From Bacteroides intestinalis (GTDB lineage Bacteria > Bacteroidota > Bacteroidia > Bacteroidales > Bacteroidaceae): a stretch of 64,000 bases of DNA. A program made the position numbers and the translations under genes. Below are positions 27,426-35,997 of the stretch, in pieces. The notes beneath the pieces are model-generated. The model worked only from the letters and a program-made list of their open reading frames with translations. It searched no databases and had not been told where the DNA came from. The stretch covers positions 305 through 64,304 of the forward strand of contig NZ_QRZF01000021.1 in the NCBI RefSeq assembly GCF_003464595.1, written 5' to 3'. Each line of letters begins with the position of its first letter. Position 1 is the first letter of the stretch.

Positions 27426-27962
27426 GTGAATACAAGCTCCGCCGATCTGAATTGGTATCCCCTGCGCATTACTTATAGCCGCGAGTTGGCCTTAAAAAAT
27501 TATCTGGACAGCAAGCAAATCGAGAATTTTATTCCAATGCGTTATGAGTATATTGTGAGGAATGAACGTAAAATCCGCAAGCTTGTTCCTGCTATTCATA
27601 ATCTGGTCTTTGTTCACTCCACCCGAAAGCAACTTGAAGAGATAAAAGAGGCTAAAGGAGCTATTCTTCCAATTCGGTACATCATGGATTGCGAAACTCA
27701 ACAACCTATTACGATTCCGGATGTACAAATGCGGAGTTTCATAGCTGTTGCGGGTAATTGCGATCAGCAGGTTGTCTACTTAGATCCCACTACCATTAAT
27801 CTGAAGAGGGGACAGCGTGTTCGTATTACCGGTGGCGTTTTTGAAGGTGTGGAAGGTGAATTTGTTCGTATAAAAGATGATCGTCGTGTAGTTGTTGTTA
27901 TTCAGGGCCTTATGGCTGTGGCCACAGCTTTTATCCATCCTTCTTTAATTGAACAGATATAG
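27426..27962 (+). CDS. UpxY-family transcription antiterminator (NusG-like)
   Basis: The 178-residue protein has the NusG N-terminal domain (WYPLRITYSRELALKNYLD through about residue 110) and a C-terminal KOW-type stretch (RGQRVRITGGVFEGVEGEFVRIKDDRRVVVVI). UpxY proteins let RNA polymerase pass early stops in capsule operons. Here no capsule operon follows; the next gene is fkp, which supplies GDP-fucose. No UpxZ partner is seen. The start is GTG at 27426; no ATG is available in frame downstream of the promoter. Confidence 0.85.
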   Translation: MNTSSADLNWYPLRITYSRELALKNYLDSKQIENFIPMRYEYIVRNERKIRKLVPAIHNLVFVHSTRKQLEEIKEAKGAILPIRYIMDCETQQPITIPDVQMRSFIAVAGNCDQQVVYLDPTTINLKRGQRVRITGGVFEGVEGEFVRIKDDRRVVVVIQGLMAVATAFIHPSLIEQI

Positions 27963-28121
27963 GAGAATCTTTGTATAGGCTTTACACTTAAGTTTCGCTT
28001 CTATTTTCTTCGTGCGGGGATATTTCTGTCTTCATCTTCAAAATCATTAAAATTTTTCGTGGATTTTGCTTAAGATTGCTTTAATTTGCAGCTAATATAT
28101 TAAGCATTATAGCAATCGGAT

Positions 28122-30956
28122 ATGCAAAAATTATTATCCTTGCCGCCTAATCTTGTGTCGGCATTCTATGAACTGGAAAATATAGACCGTACGGAATGGT
28201 TTTGTACTTCTGATCCTGTAGGGATGAAACTGGGATCGGGTGGGGGAACAACCTGGCTCTTGCGCGAATGGTATAGAAACCAACAAACAGAACACTCAAC
28301 AGAGAAACGTATCCTGTTGCATGCCGGTGGACAAAGCCGCCGCCTGCCGGGATATGCTCCATCCGGAAAGATATTAACCCCGATACCGGTATTTCGCTGG
28401 GCACGCGGGCAGAAGCTGGGACAAAACTTATTATCCTTGCAAGTTCCACTTTATGAGAAAATCATGGAGCGGGCACCGGAAAAGTTGCGTACACTGATTG
28501 CGAGTGGTGATGTCTATATTCGTGCCGAGAAACCTTTGCAGGATATACCGGATGCAGATGTGGTATGTTATGGACTCTGGGTAGATCCGGTATTAGCAAC
28601 ACATCATGGGGTGTTTGTTTCTGACCGCAAACAGCCGGAAGCATTGGATTTTATGTTGCAGAAGCCTTCATTGCAGGAGTTGGAAAATCTTTCCAAGACT
28701 CATCTCTTTCTGATGGATATAGGTATCTGGTTGCTGAGCGATCGGGCAGTAGAATTATTGATGAAACGTTCGCAGAAAGATGCTTCGTATTCTGATTTGA
28801 AGTACTATGATTTATATTCAGACTTCGGTTTGTCTCTGGGTAACCACCCGCGCATTATTGATGATGAGTTGAATAAGCTGTCTGTGGCTATTTTGCCTTT
28901 ACCGGGTGGTGAATTCTACCACTATGGAACGAGCCGTGAATTACTTTCCTCAACTGTCACTTTGCAGAATAAAGTGTACGATCAACGTCAGATTATGCAC
29001 CGGAAAGTAAAACCAAATCCTGCGATTTTTGTGCAGAATGCAGAAATAGAGGTAATTCTTTCTTCTAATAATGATAACCTTTGGATTGAAAACAGCTTTG
29101 TTGGTGCATCGTGGAAGATTGGTTCCCGGCAAATTATTACAGGTGTACCGAGAAATGACTGGACGTTGGCACTGCCGGATGGAGTGTGTGTAGACATTGT
29201 GCCTCTTGCGGAGAAGTGTTGGGCGGTTCGTCCGTATGGCTTTGATGATGTATCTAAAGGAGATATCCGGGATGAAAAGACTTTGTTTCTGGGAATGCCC
29301 TTCATTGATTGGTTAGCGAAACGTGGATTGACTCCGGGTGATGTAACCGGAAGGAAAGACGACTTACAGGCTGCCGGAATCTTTCCAGCAGTAGAAGATA
29401 TAGAACAGATGGGTAAGGTACTTCGCTGGATGACTTCGGAACCGGAGTTGGCGGAAGGTAAGAAAATCTGGGTGAACAGTCAACGTCTCTCTGCCGATGA
29501 AATTTCAGCGAAAGCAGATTTACGTCAATTATATGCACAGCGCGAGAGTTTCCGGAAGGGCAATTGGGAATTGCTGGCACATAATTATGAGAAGAGTGTA
29601 TTCTATCAATTGGATTTGGCTGATGTTGCCGGGAATTTCCACAATTTGGAGATAGATAAACCGGAAGTACTGCCGGCTGATGCGCCTCAGATGCAGCGTA
29701 TCCATAACCGGATGCTTCGGGCGCAGATAGACAAGCTGAATGGAAAAGACTTTCAAAATGATGAAAGAGAGGCTTTCGGACTGCTGCGCGAAGGACTCCT
29801 TTCTGATTTGTATGAGAAGAAAAGCCGTCCTCACCTCAATGTATATAGCGATCAGATTGTTTGGGGACGTAGCCCTGTGCGTATTGATGTTGCGGGTGGC
29901 TGGACAGATACTCCGCCATATTCTCTTTTTGCGGGTGGAAATGTTGTGAATCTGGCTATTGAATTGAATGGCCAACCTCCTTTACAAGTTTATGTGAAGC
30001 CTTGTAAAGAGTATCGCATTGTTTTGCGCTCTATTGATATGGGAGCGATGGAAGTTGTGAATACTTTCAGGGAATTGCAGGATTACTGTAAGATTGGGTC
30101 TCCTTTCTCTATTCCGAAAGCGGCACTGACGTTGGCAGGTTTTGGCCCGGCGTTTTCAGAAGTGGGTTATCCCTCGTTGGAGAAACAATTACAGGCATTC
30201 GGTACAGGTATAGAGATTACTTTATTATCTGCTATTCCGGCAGGCTCAGGGCTGGGAACCAGTTCTATACTGGCTTCTACGGTTTTAGGCTCTTTGAGTG
30301 ATTTCTGTGGCTTGATGTGGGATAAGAATGAAATATGCCGTCGTACGCTTGCTTTGGAACAGTTGTTGACAACAGGTGGTGGATGGCAAGATCAGTATGG
30401 CGGAGTATTGCAAGGCATCAAACTGTTACAAACAGAAACTGGATTTGTACAGAATCCGTTAATACACTGGTTGCCCGAACATCTCTTTACGCATCCCGAT
30501 TATCGTGATTGCCACCTATTATATTATACGGGAATTACACGTACTGCTAAAGGTATCCTGGCAGAGATTGTGCGTTCCATGTTCCTTAATTCATCTATCC
30601 ATTTGGCAATATTGGAAGATATGAAGGCGCATGCATTGGATATGGCAGAAGCTATTCAAAGGAACGACTTTGAGACCTATGGTGCACTGATTGGCAAAAC
30701 GTGGATGCAGAACAAAGCTCTGGATTGCGGTACTAACCCTCCGGCAGTGGAAGAAATTATCAGTAAGATTAAGGACTATACACTGGGGTATAAGTTGCCG
30801 GGTGCAGGTGGGGGAGGCTACTTGTATATGGTGGCAAAAGACCCGCAAGCTGCATTGCGAATCCGGGAGATACTGACGCAGGATGTACCGAACCCTCGCG
30901 CACGATTTGTAGAGATGGCGTTGTCAGGAACAGGGTTCCAAATTTCAAGGTCTTAA
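28122..30956 (+). CDS. fkp: bifunctional L-fucokinase/L-fucose-1-phosphate guanylyltransferase
   Basis: The 944-residue protein matches the Bacteroides Fkp layout. The N-terminal half (about 40-450) is the GDP-fucose pyrophosphorylase region with LLHAGGQSRRLPGYAPSGKI near residue 68. The C-terminal part (about 580-944) is a GHMP kinase with PVRIDVAGGWTDTPP near 585, the ATP loop IPAGSGLGTSSILAS near 704 and KLPGAGGGGYLYM near 890. It turns salvaged L-fucose into GDP-fucose for surface glycans. Its end is only eight bases from the converging rlmH gene. Confidence 0.96.
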   Translation: MQKLLSLPPNLVSAFYELENIDRTEWFCTSDPVGMKLGSGGGTTWLLREWYRNQQTEHSTEKRILLHAGGQSRRLPGYAPSGKILTPIPVFRWARGQKLGQNLLSLQVPLYEKIMERAPEKLRTLIASGDVYIRAEKPLQDIPDADVVCYGLWVDPVLATHHGVFVSDRKQPEALDFMLQKPSLQELENLSKTHLFLMDIGIWLLSDRAVELLMKRSQKDASYSDLKYYDLYSDFGLSLGNHPRIIDDELNKLSVAILPLPGGEFYHYGTSRELLSSTVTLQNKVYDQRQIMHRKVKPNPAIFVQNAEIEVILSSNNDNLWIENSFVGASWKIGSRQIITGVPRNDWTLALPDGVCVDIVPLAEKCWAVRPYGFDDVSKGDIRDEKTLFLGMPFIDWLAKRGLTPGDVTGRKDDLQAAGIFPAVEDIEQMGKVLRWMTSEPELAEGKKIWVNSQRLSADEISAKADLRQLYAQRESFRKGNWELLAHNYEKSVFYQLDLADVAGNFHNLEIDKPEVLPADAPQMQRIHNRMLRAQIDKLNGKDFQNDEREAFGLLREGLLSDLYEKKSRPHLNVYSDQIVWGRSPVRIDVAGGWTDTPPYSLFAGGNVVNLAIELNGQPPLQVYVKPCKEYRIVLRSIDMGAMEVVNTFRELQDYCKIGSPFSIPKAALTLAGFGPAFSEVGYPSLEKQLQAFGTGIEITLLSAIPAGSGLGTSSILASTVLGSLSDFCGLMWDKNEICRRTLALEQLLTTGGGWQDQYGGVLQGIKLLQTETGFVQNPLIHWLPEHLFTHPDYRDCHLLYYTGITRTAKGILAEIVRSMFLNSSIHLAILEDMKAHALDMAEAIQRNDFETYGALIGKTWMQNKALDCGTNPPAVEEIISKIKDYTLGYKLPGAGGGGYLYMVAKDPQAALRIREILTQDVPNPRARFVEMALSGTGFQISRS

Positions 30957-30964
30957 AGGGGTAG

Positions 30965-31438
30965 TTATTCGTGGTGATAAGGGCCGCCGTTGAGTATATT
31001 CATGGCCCGGTATAACTGTTCCACGAAAATCAACCGCACCATCTGATGCGAGAACGTCATTTTAGAAAGGGACATTTTCTCATGTGCCGCTTGATATACT
31101 TTTTGTGAGAAACCATACGGTCCGCCGATGACAAATACAAGCCGTTTATTTACGGTGTTCATCTTGCGCTTCATATAGTCTGCAAACTCTATGGAGCGCA
31201 TTTCTTTTCCCCCTTCATCCAGCAATACAATCACATCACCCGGCTGGAATGCCTTACATATCAATTCACCCTCTTTTTCTTTCTGCACTTCCATGGAAAG
31301 GCTCTTGGTATTCTTCAATTCCGGGATGACTTCCATCTCGAAAGACAAGTAGCGTTTGGTACGCTGCACATAGTCATTGATGGCAGTTATAAAGTGTTGT
31401 TCTACGGTTCTTCCTACGACGAGCAAAGTTGTTTTCAT
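30965..31438 (-). CDS. rlmH: 23S rRNA (pseudouridine1915-N3)-methyltransferase RlmH
   Basis: From the ATG at 31438 the protein has 157 residues, the standard RlmH length; upstream in-frame starts would add nine unlikely residues. The SPOUT knot is visible: VLLDEGGKEMRS, FVIGGPYGFS, and the C-terminal LSKMTFSHQMVRLIFVEQLYRA ending in GGPYHHE. It methylates pseudouridine 1915 in helix 69 of 23S rRNA. Confidence 0.96.
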   Translation of the reverse strand: MKTTLLVVGRTVEQHFITAINDYVQRTKRYLSFEMEVIPELKNTKSLSMEVQKEKEGELICKAFQPGDVIVLLDEGGKEMRSIEFADYMKRKMNTVNKRLVFVIGGPYGFSQKVYQAAHEKMSLSKMTFSHQMVRLIFVEQLYRAMNILNGGPYHHE

Positions 31439-31480
31439 GTTGCTTACATTCTGATTCGTGCACAAAATTAGCGCTTTTTT

Positions 31481-31510
31481 ATTGTATTTTACAATAAATG
31501 CTTACCTTTG
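31481..31510 (+). promoter_or_regulatory. promoter with an embedded palindrome before the DUF4783-nadC unit
   Basis: TACCTTTG (31503-31510) is a -7 element 22 bases before the start at 31533. The 15-base palindrome ATTGTATTTTACAAT (31481-31495) occupies the space where the -33 element and spacer lie, so a protein bound there would block the promoter. Confidence 0.5.
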
Positions 31511-31532
31511 CGTATCATTAATACTTGTGATT

Positions 31533-31925
31533 ATGAAAAAACGAGTAGTTTTATTGTTGACCAGCCTCTTCTTATGGGTATCCTCGATCTTTGCTCAAGA
31601 CGTACCTGTGGGGGTGGTTACGGCCTTCAAAAAGGGAAACTCTCAGGAACTAAACGGGTATCTGGGTGATAAGGTGGAGCTGATTATCCACAATCGTACG
31701 ACCAATGCTGACAAGCGAACTGCAGAAGGAGCAATGGCTAATTTTTTTGCTGAGAACAAAGTCAGTAGCTTCAATGTGAATCACGAAGGAAAACGGGATG
31801 AATCAAGTTTCATCATTGGTACTTTGGGAACCACAAATGGAAACTTTCGGGTGAATTGTTTCTTCAGAAAAGTACAAAACAAATATGTTATACATCAAAT
31901 AAGAATAGATAAAACGAATGAATAA
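31533..31925 (+). CDS. DUF4783-type exported protein
   Basis: From the ATG at 31533 the protein has 130 residues with a signal peptide (KKRVVLLLTSLFLWVSSIFAQ). The mature part looks like a small NTF2/SnoaL-like fold (VVTAFKKGNSQELNGYLGDKVEL, FFRKVQNKYVIHQIRI), as in DUF4783 proteins; the family name is from memory. It overlaps nadC by eight bases, implying coupled translation. The function is unknown. Confidence 0.78.
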   Translation: MKKRVVLLLTSLFLWVSSIFAQDVPVGVVTAFKKGNSQELNGYLGDKVELIIHNRTTNADKRTAEGAMANFFAENKVSSFNVNHEGKRDESSFIIGTLGTTNGNFRVNCFFRKVQNKYVIHQIRIDKTNE

Positions 31926-32766
31926 GGAAGAAGAATTGATTGACAGGCTGATAGATCTCGCCTTTGCAGAAGATATAGGTGACGGAGACCATACAACCCT
32001 TTCGTGCATCCCCGCTACGGCGATGGGTAAATCCAAGCTTTTGATTAAAGAGCCGGGCATTCTGGCTGGTATTGAAGTTGCCAAAGAAGTGTTCCGTCGT
32101 TTCGACCCTACTATGAAGGTAGAAGTCTTCATCAATGACGGGGCAGAAGTGAAACCGGGTGATATAGCAATGATAGTGGAAGGTAAGGTGCAATCTTTGT
32201 TGCAGACAGAACGCCTGATGCTGAACATTATGCAACGCATGAGTGGTATTGCTACCATGACACATAAATATGCCGAGAAACTGAAAGGTACGAATACACG
32301 TGTGCTCGATACCCGCAAGACTACTCCCGGTATGCGTATCCTTGAGAAAATGGCTGTGAAGATTGGCGGTGGTGTAAATCATCGTATCGGATTGTTCGAC
32401 ATGATTTTGCTGAAAGACAATCATGTGGATTTTGCCGGAGGCATCGACAAGGCTATCAATCGTGCTAAAGAATATTGCAAGGAAAAAGGTAAAGACCTCA
32501 AGATAGAGATTGAAGTACGTAACTTCGATGAGTTGCAACAAGTACTTGATCTTGGTGGCATAGACCGTATCATGTTTGATAACTTCACGCCTGAAATGAC
32601 AAAGAAGGCTGTGGATATGGTAGGCGGTCGTTATGAAACCGAGTCTTCAGGTGGTATCACTTTCGATACGCTGCGCGATTATGCCGAATGTGGCGTAGAT
32701 TTTATCTCTGTAGGTGCTCTGACACATTCTGTAAAAGGACTGGATATGAGTTTTAAGGCATGTTGA
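31918..32766 (+). CDS. nadC: nicotinate-nucleotide pyrophosphorylase (carboxylating)
   Basis: The 282-residue enzyme converts quinolinate and PRPP to nicotinate mononucleotide in NAD synthesis. Key stretches are EDIGDGDHTT near residue 17, RLMLNIMQRMSGIAT, the PRPP/quinolinate-binding LDTRKTTPGMRILEKMAVKIGGGVNHR and LLKDNHVDF. The length is standard. nadA and nadB are not nearby. Confidence 0.96.
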   Translation: MNKEEELIDRLIDLAFAEDIGDGDHTTLSCIPATAMGKSKLLIKEPGILAGIEVAKEVFRRFDPTMKVEVFINDGAEVKPGDIAMIVEGKVQSLLQTERLMLNIMQRMSGIATMTHKYAEKLKGTNTRVLDTRKTTPGMRILEKMAVKIGGGVNHRIGLFDMILLKDNHVDFAGGIDKAINRAKEYCKEKGKDLKIEIEVRNFDELQQVLDLGGIDRIMFDNFTPEMTKKAVDMVGGRYETESSGGITFDTLRDYAECGVDFISVGALTHSVKGLDMSFKAC

Positions 32767-32800
32767 CAAGGGCGGAAGGCCGTATTTAGAAAATAGCAGG

Positions 32801-32840
32801 AAGCCTCTCATAAGTTTCAATCTTTATGGGAGGCTTTTTA
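32801..32840 (+). terminator. terminator of nadC
   Basis: AAGCCTCTCATAAG pairs with CTTTATGGGAGGCTT around a short loop, followed by T. Confidence 0.85.
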
Positions 32841-32861
32841 CTTCTGGTACATTTAAGAAGT

Positions 32862-33572
32862 ATGGGAAAGATAGATTGGAAGAAAGTAAAGACGACTATC
32901 AGAAATTGGAAGCCTGGCGAGTATATACGGCAAACTTCTATTGTGGTGATTGGTGTGCTGATAACCTTTGTTGGCAGTGAACTGGTTACCCGTTGTTCAG
33001 AGCAGAAAGATATTAAATCTACTATGCTGCTGATTAGGGATGAACTGAAAAGCAATCGGGGTCAGTTTGAAGATGTTATGTCGGAATTTAATAAGGATAA
33101 ACGTATTTCTACTCTCCTTATGGAACATGATATGAAGTTCCGGATGATACCCGAAGACTCGTTAAGGCAATTTGGTTTTGTTTTGGGGCATTTCCGTGTT
33201 TTCTCTTGTCGCCGGAATGCGATGGACCTGCTGAAAAATTCGATGTTGATGCAGAAGATATCAGATAAGGAATTTCTATTGTCGTTAATTGAGGTTTATG
33301 AAAGGTTGGAAAGTTTTAGAACCCTCATAACCGAATATTATGACATAAAGGGGCAGGCTGTTAACCCTTTCCATCTGTCACTCACCGATGGGCAGTTTAA
33401 CTCGTTGTTGGAGGGCGGCTATGAAATGTGGGAAATATATCTTTCGGATAAAACGGTACGCAATTTCATGAGAACGCCTATGGAGTATTTCCATTCCAGT
33501 TATAAAAAAAGTGTGGAGCAAGAGATTGATAAGATGATCCAGGCTATTGAACAGAGATATGGAACTAAATAA
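32862..33572 (+). CDS. membrane-anchored protein of unknown function
   Basis: From the ATG at 32862 the protein has 236 residues; the earlier in-frame ATG lies inside the nadC terminator. A charged N-terminus (GKIDWKKVKTTIRNWKPGEY) precedes one membrane helix (about 25-46, SIVVIGVLITFVGSELV). The rest is helical and charged and probably lies outside the membrane. I do not recognise a catalytic motif. The next 63 bases encode a truncated copy of its N-terminus. Confidence 0.72.
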   Translation: MGKIDWKKVKTTIRNWKPGEYIRQTSIVVIGVLITFVGSELVTRCSEQKDIKSTMLLIRDELKSNRGQFEDVMSEFNKDKRISTLLMEHDMKFRMIPEDSLRQFGFVLGHFRVFSCRRNAMDLLKNSMLMQKISDKEFLLSLIEVYERLESFRTLITEYYDIKGQAVNPFHLSLTDGQFNSLLEGGYEMWEIYLSDKTVRNFMRTPMEYFHSSYKKSVEQEIDKMIQAIEQRYGTK

Positions 33573-33578
33573 ACGGTT

Positions 33579-33641
33579 ATGGGAAATATAGATAAGATAA
33601 AGTCTGCGATTAAAGGCTGGAGGTTGGGAGATGATAAATAA
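33579..33641 (+). pseudogene. truncated paralogue of the preceding membrane-anchored protein
   Basis: ATG to stop gives MGNIDKIKSAIKGWRLGDDK, which resembles the first 18 residues of the gene just upstream (MGKIDWKKVKTTIRNWKPGE). It stops where the membrane helix should begin. It looks like the remnant of a tandem duplication, though a real 20-residue peptide cannot be excluded. Confidence 0.5.
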
Positions 33642-33749
33642 TCTCCATTCTTTAACTTCTTTTTAGATATAACATTGCAGCATTCTACGGAAAGCTGCGT
33701 CTAACTAACAAACGACGCGAAGAGGCGTCCGTAAAAAAGAGCACTGACA

Positions 33750-34301
33750 TTGGAAAATGAAATAGAACTGATAGAGGGCTGCCGGGCAGGAAAGGATTCC
33801 GCGCGTAAGGAGCTGTATACCCTTTATTCCAGGCAGATGCTTGCGGTATGCTACCGCTATACGGGCGATGAAGATGCCGCGCATGACGTACTGCACGATG
33901 GGTTCATCAAGATCTTTACCCATTTCACTTTCCGGGGCGAATGTGCGCTGGCAACGTGGGTAACAAGAGTAATGGTGACACAGGCAATAGATTATCTGCG
34001 GAAGCAGAAGCGTATCACCCAACTGGTGGTGAACGAAGAACAATTGCCTGATATACCCGACGAAGCAAGTATAGCCGATAGCGGTAGCCGCCTCTCCGAA
34101 CAGCAATTGATGGCATTTGTGGCAGAATTACCCGATGGATGCCGAACCGTTTTCAACTTGTATGTGTTTGAAGAGAAATCACACAAGGAAATAGCGGAAA
34201 TGCTTGGGATTAAGGTACATTCATCCACTTCGCAACTGCATCGCGCCAAGAATTTGTTAGCAAAAAGAATTAAAGAATATACAGAGTATGAAAGGAAATG
34301 A
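33750..34301 (+). CDS. ECF RNA polymerase sigma factor
   Basis: The 183-residue protein has sigma region 2 (ARKELYTLYSRQMLAVCYRYTGDEDAAHDVLHDGF, about 18-52) and region 4 (LPDGCRTVFNLYVFEEKSHKEIAEMLGIKVHSSTSQLHRAK, about 127-168). The start is TTG at 33750; no ATG or GTG is available between it and the upstream stop. It overlaps the next gene by 14 bases, the normal arrangement for a sigma and its antagonist. Confidence 0.92.
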   Translation: MENEIELIEGCRAGKDSARKELYTLYSRQMLAVCYRYTGDEDAAHDVLHDGFIKIFTHFTFRGECALATWVTRVMVTQAIDYLRKQKRITQLVVNEEQLPDIPDEASIADSGSRLSEQQLMAFVAELPDGCRTVFNLYVFEEKSHKEIAEMLGIKVHSSTSQLHRAKNLLAKRIKEYTEYERK

Positions 34302-35424
34302 TGAAATAACCGGTTTGTTCCGCAGTCGCCTCTCTGGTGCAGAGATGACGGTGCGGGATGGCTTTTGGGAGGAGCTGAAAGGCGACCTGTCAAGAGTTGA
34401 AACCGATGCAACCAATACTTCTGCAGCTGTTGCTTTCGGACAGAAGCAGAAACATTCCGTCCTTACTCCACGCTTCTACCGGGTGGCTGCGGCTGCTTCT
34501 GTAGTATTAGTGCTTGGAGCTGCTTCCGCTGCATTCTGGTACTTCTCTCCGAAAGATGAGATTCAGGAAGCATTCACCAAGGTAGCTACGCTGACACCGG
34601 AAGGTAACCTGAACGGAGATGTGGTACAGGAAAAATTCCCCTCTATTCATGAGACTAAACCTACAGCGCAGGCTCCTGGTCATAAGAATCCTGTACCAGT
34701 ATCATCCGGAGGCATACTTGCAGCGAATGGCGATGATGAAGAAACTGTATCTGTTACTGTTTCCATTACAATTTCCCAACGCGTATATGGCAATCAACAC
34801 CAAGGCAATGGAATGTATGGTCAAACAGCCTCATCAAGGAATGAAAATAATCATCGTGCCACAACTACTGATCCTACTGCTACAAATTCCAATACAGAAT
34901 TTGGCTCAGATTCCGATAAAGCACTCCTCGTTACCAATGCGGGCGGTTCTGCTAAAAAATGGGCTTTCAAAGCAGGCATAGGTACATCGTTGCCAAAGGG
35001 AGATTTCGGAATGCCGTTCACTTCAGGAGTTTCTGCCGAACGTCGTTTGAGCAAACATTTTTCTCTGGAGGCAGGTTTGCAATATAACCGTCTTGACGGA
35101 GATCATACGATACATACACTGGCTGTTCCGGTGAAACTGAATGCGGTGCTGGCAAGCAATTCTAAAGTAGACTTTTATGCTACATTGGGTGGTGCTGCCG
35201 AGAAATGCATAGCCGGAGCCGTGGACAATGGTTTTGGAGCAGAGCCTGTACAACTTTCCGTTGCGGCAGGTCTGGGAGTCCGTTATAAGTTGAACGACCG
35301 GATTGCTCTGTTTGCAGAACCTACGGTATCTCATCATTTTGATACGGATTCGCAAACAAAAACGCTGCGAACGGAACGTCCAACGAACCTTAATCTACTT
35401 TGCGGTGTTCGTATGACATATTAA
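34288..35424 (+). CDS. anti-sigma-like membrane protein fused to a C-terminal beta-barrel domain
   Basis: The 378-residue protein has a cytoplasmic N-terminus of about 65 residues (RDGFWEELKGDLSR), one membrane helix at about 70-92 (YRVAAAASVVLVLGAASAAFWYF), a low-complexity linker rich in N, T and S (about 110-220), and a C-terminal domain from about 228 that looks like an outer-membrane beta-barrel (WAFKAGIGTSLPKGDF, FSLEAGLQYNRL, VRYKLNDRIALFAEPTVSHHF). Position after an ECF sigma suggests an anti-sigma role. A barrel on the same chain as an inner-membrane helix is topologically odd. Confidence 0.75.
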   Translation: MKGNDEITGLFRSRLSGAEMTVRDGFWEELKGDLSRVETDATNTSAAVAFGQKQKHSVLTPRFYRVAAAASVVLVLGAASAAFWYFSPKDEIQEAFTKVATLTPEGNLNGDVVQEKFPSIHETKPTAQAPGHKNPVPVSSGGILAANGDDEETVSVTVSITISQRVYGNQHQGNGMYGQTASSRNENNHRATTTDPTATNSNTEFGSDSDKALLVTNAGGSAKKWAFKAGIGTSLPKGDFGMPFTSGVSAERRLSKHFSLEAGLQYNRLDGDHTIHTLAVPVKLNAVLASNSKVDFYATLGGAAEKCIAGAVDNGFGAEPVQLSVAAGLGVRYKLNDRIALFAEPTVSHHFDTDSQTKTLRTERPTNLNLLCGVRMTY

Positions 35425-35442
35425 CCTTAATACAATGCAACA

Positions 35443-35985
35443 ATGAAAGCAATTTCTAATATACGTGCCGTAATGGCCATTTTGATATTCTTCTTCTCTC
35501 TTTCTTTTGTATCATGTACGGAAGAGACGTTGGACTACAATAATCCTGACGTGGATTTATTCGTCAAGCAACTGAAAGCCGGAAAATATTCTGTTGAAAG
35601 TCCGGAAGGGTTGAACACTATCCCTCGGTTTACTGTTGATGACATAGGGGACTTGTTGAAGTATGCCGAAGATTTGACGGTAATTCCTTCTTTTCCGCTG
35701 GCTCCGGTTTCTTATTCCGCAGGTGGTAAGCTTCGTTTAGGCGAATGTATCTTGTGGACAGTAGAAACAATCCGTCTGGGGCAAAATGCTTCGATGGGGT
35801 GCAAAATGGTACATGTGGATGCAGAGAACTATGAAGGCATTTACTTCTTGTCGGATGATGAAGTTCTGGATGCTTCCGCCCGTTATCGCCGCTGGTGGGA
35901 AAACCGCAAATACCCCCGTACGATGTGGACCATAGATCCTTGTTATGATGAACCGCTTTGTGGAAGCGGATATATGTGGTGGTAA
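35443..35985 (+). CDS. lipoprotein of unknown function (DUF4943-like)
   Basis: The 180-residue protein has a lipoprotein signal ending in LSFVSCTEE. The mature part has a D/N-rich start, a helical FTVDDIGDLLKYAEDL segment and a C-terminal RYRRWWENRKYPRTMWTIDP followed by two cysteines. The family label is a guess from memory. It belongs to the ECF sigma operon and starts 18 bases after the previous gene. Confidence 0.7.
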   Translation: MKAISNIRAVMAILIFFFSLSFVSCTEETLDYNNPDVDLFVKQLKAGKYSVESPEGLNTIPRFTVDDIGDLLKYAEDLTVIPSFPLAPVSYSAGGKLRLGECILWTVETIRLGQNASMGCKMVHVDAENYEGIYFLSDDEVLDASARYRRWWENRKYPRTMWTIDPCYDEPLCGSGYMWW

Positions 35986-35997
35986 GAAAATAAATAA

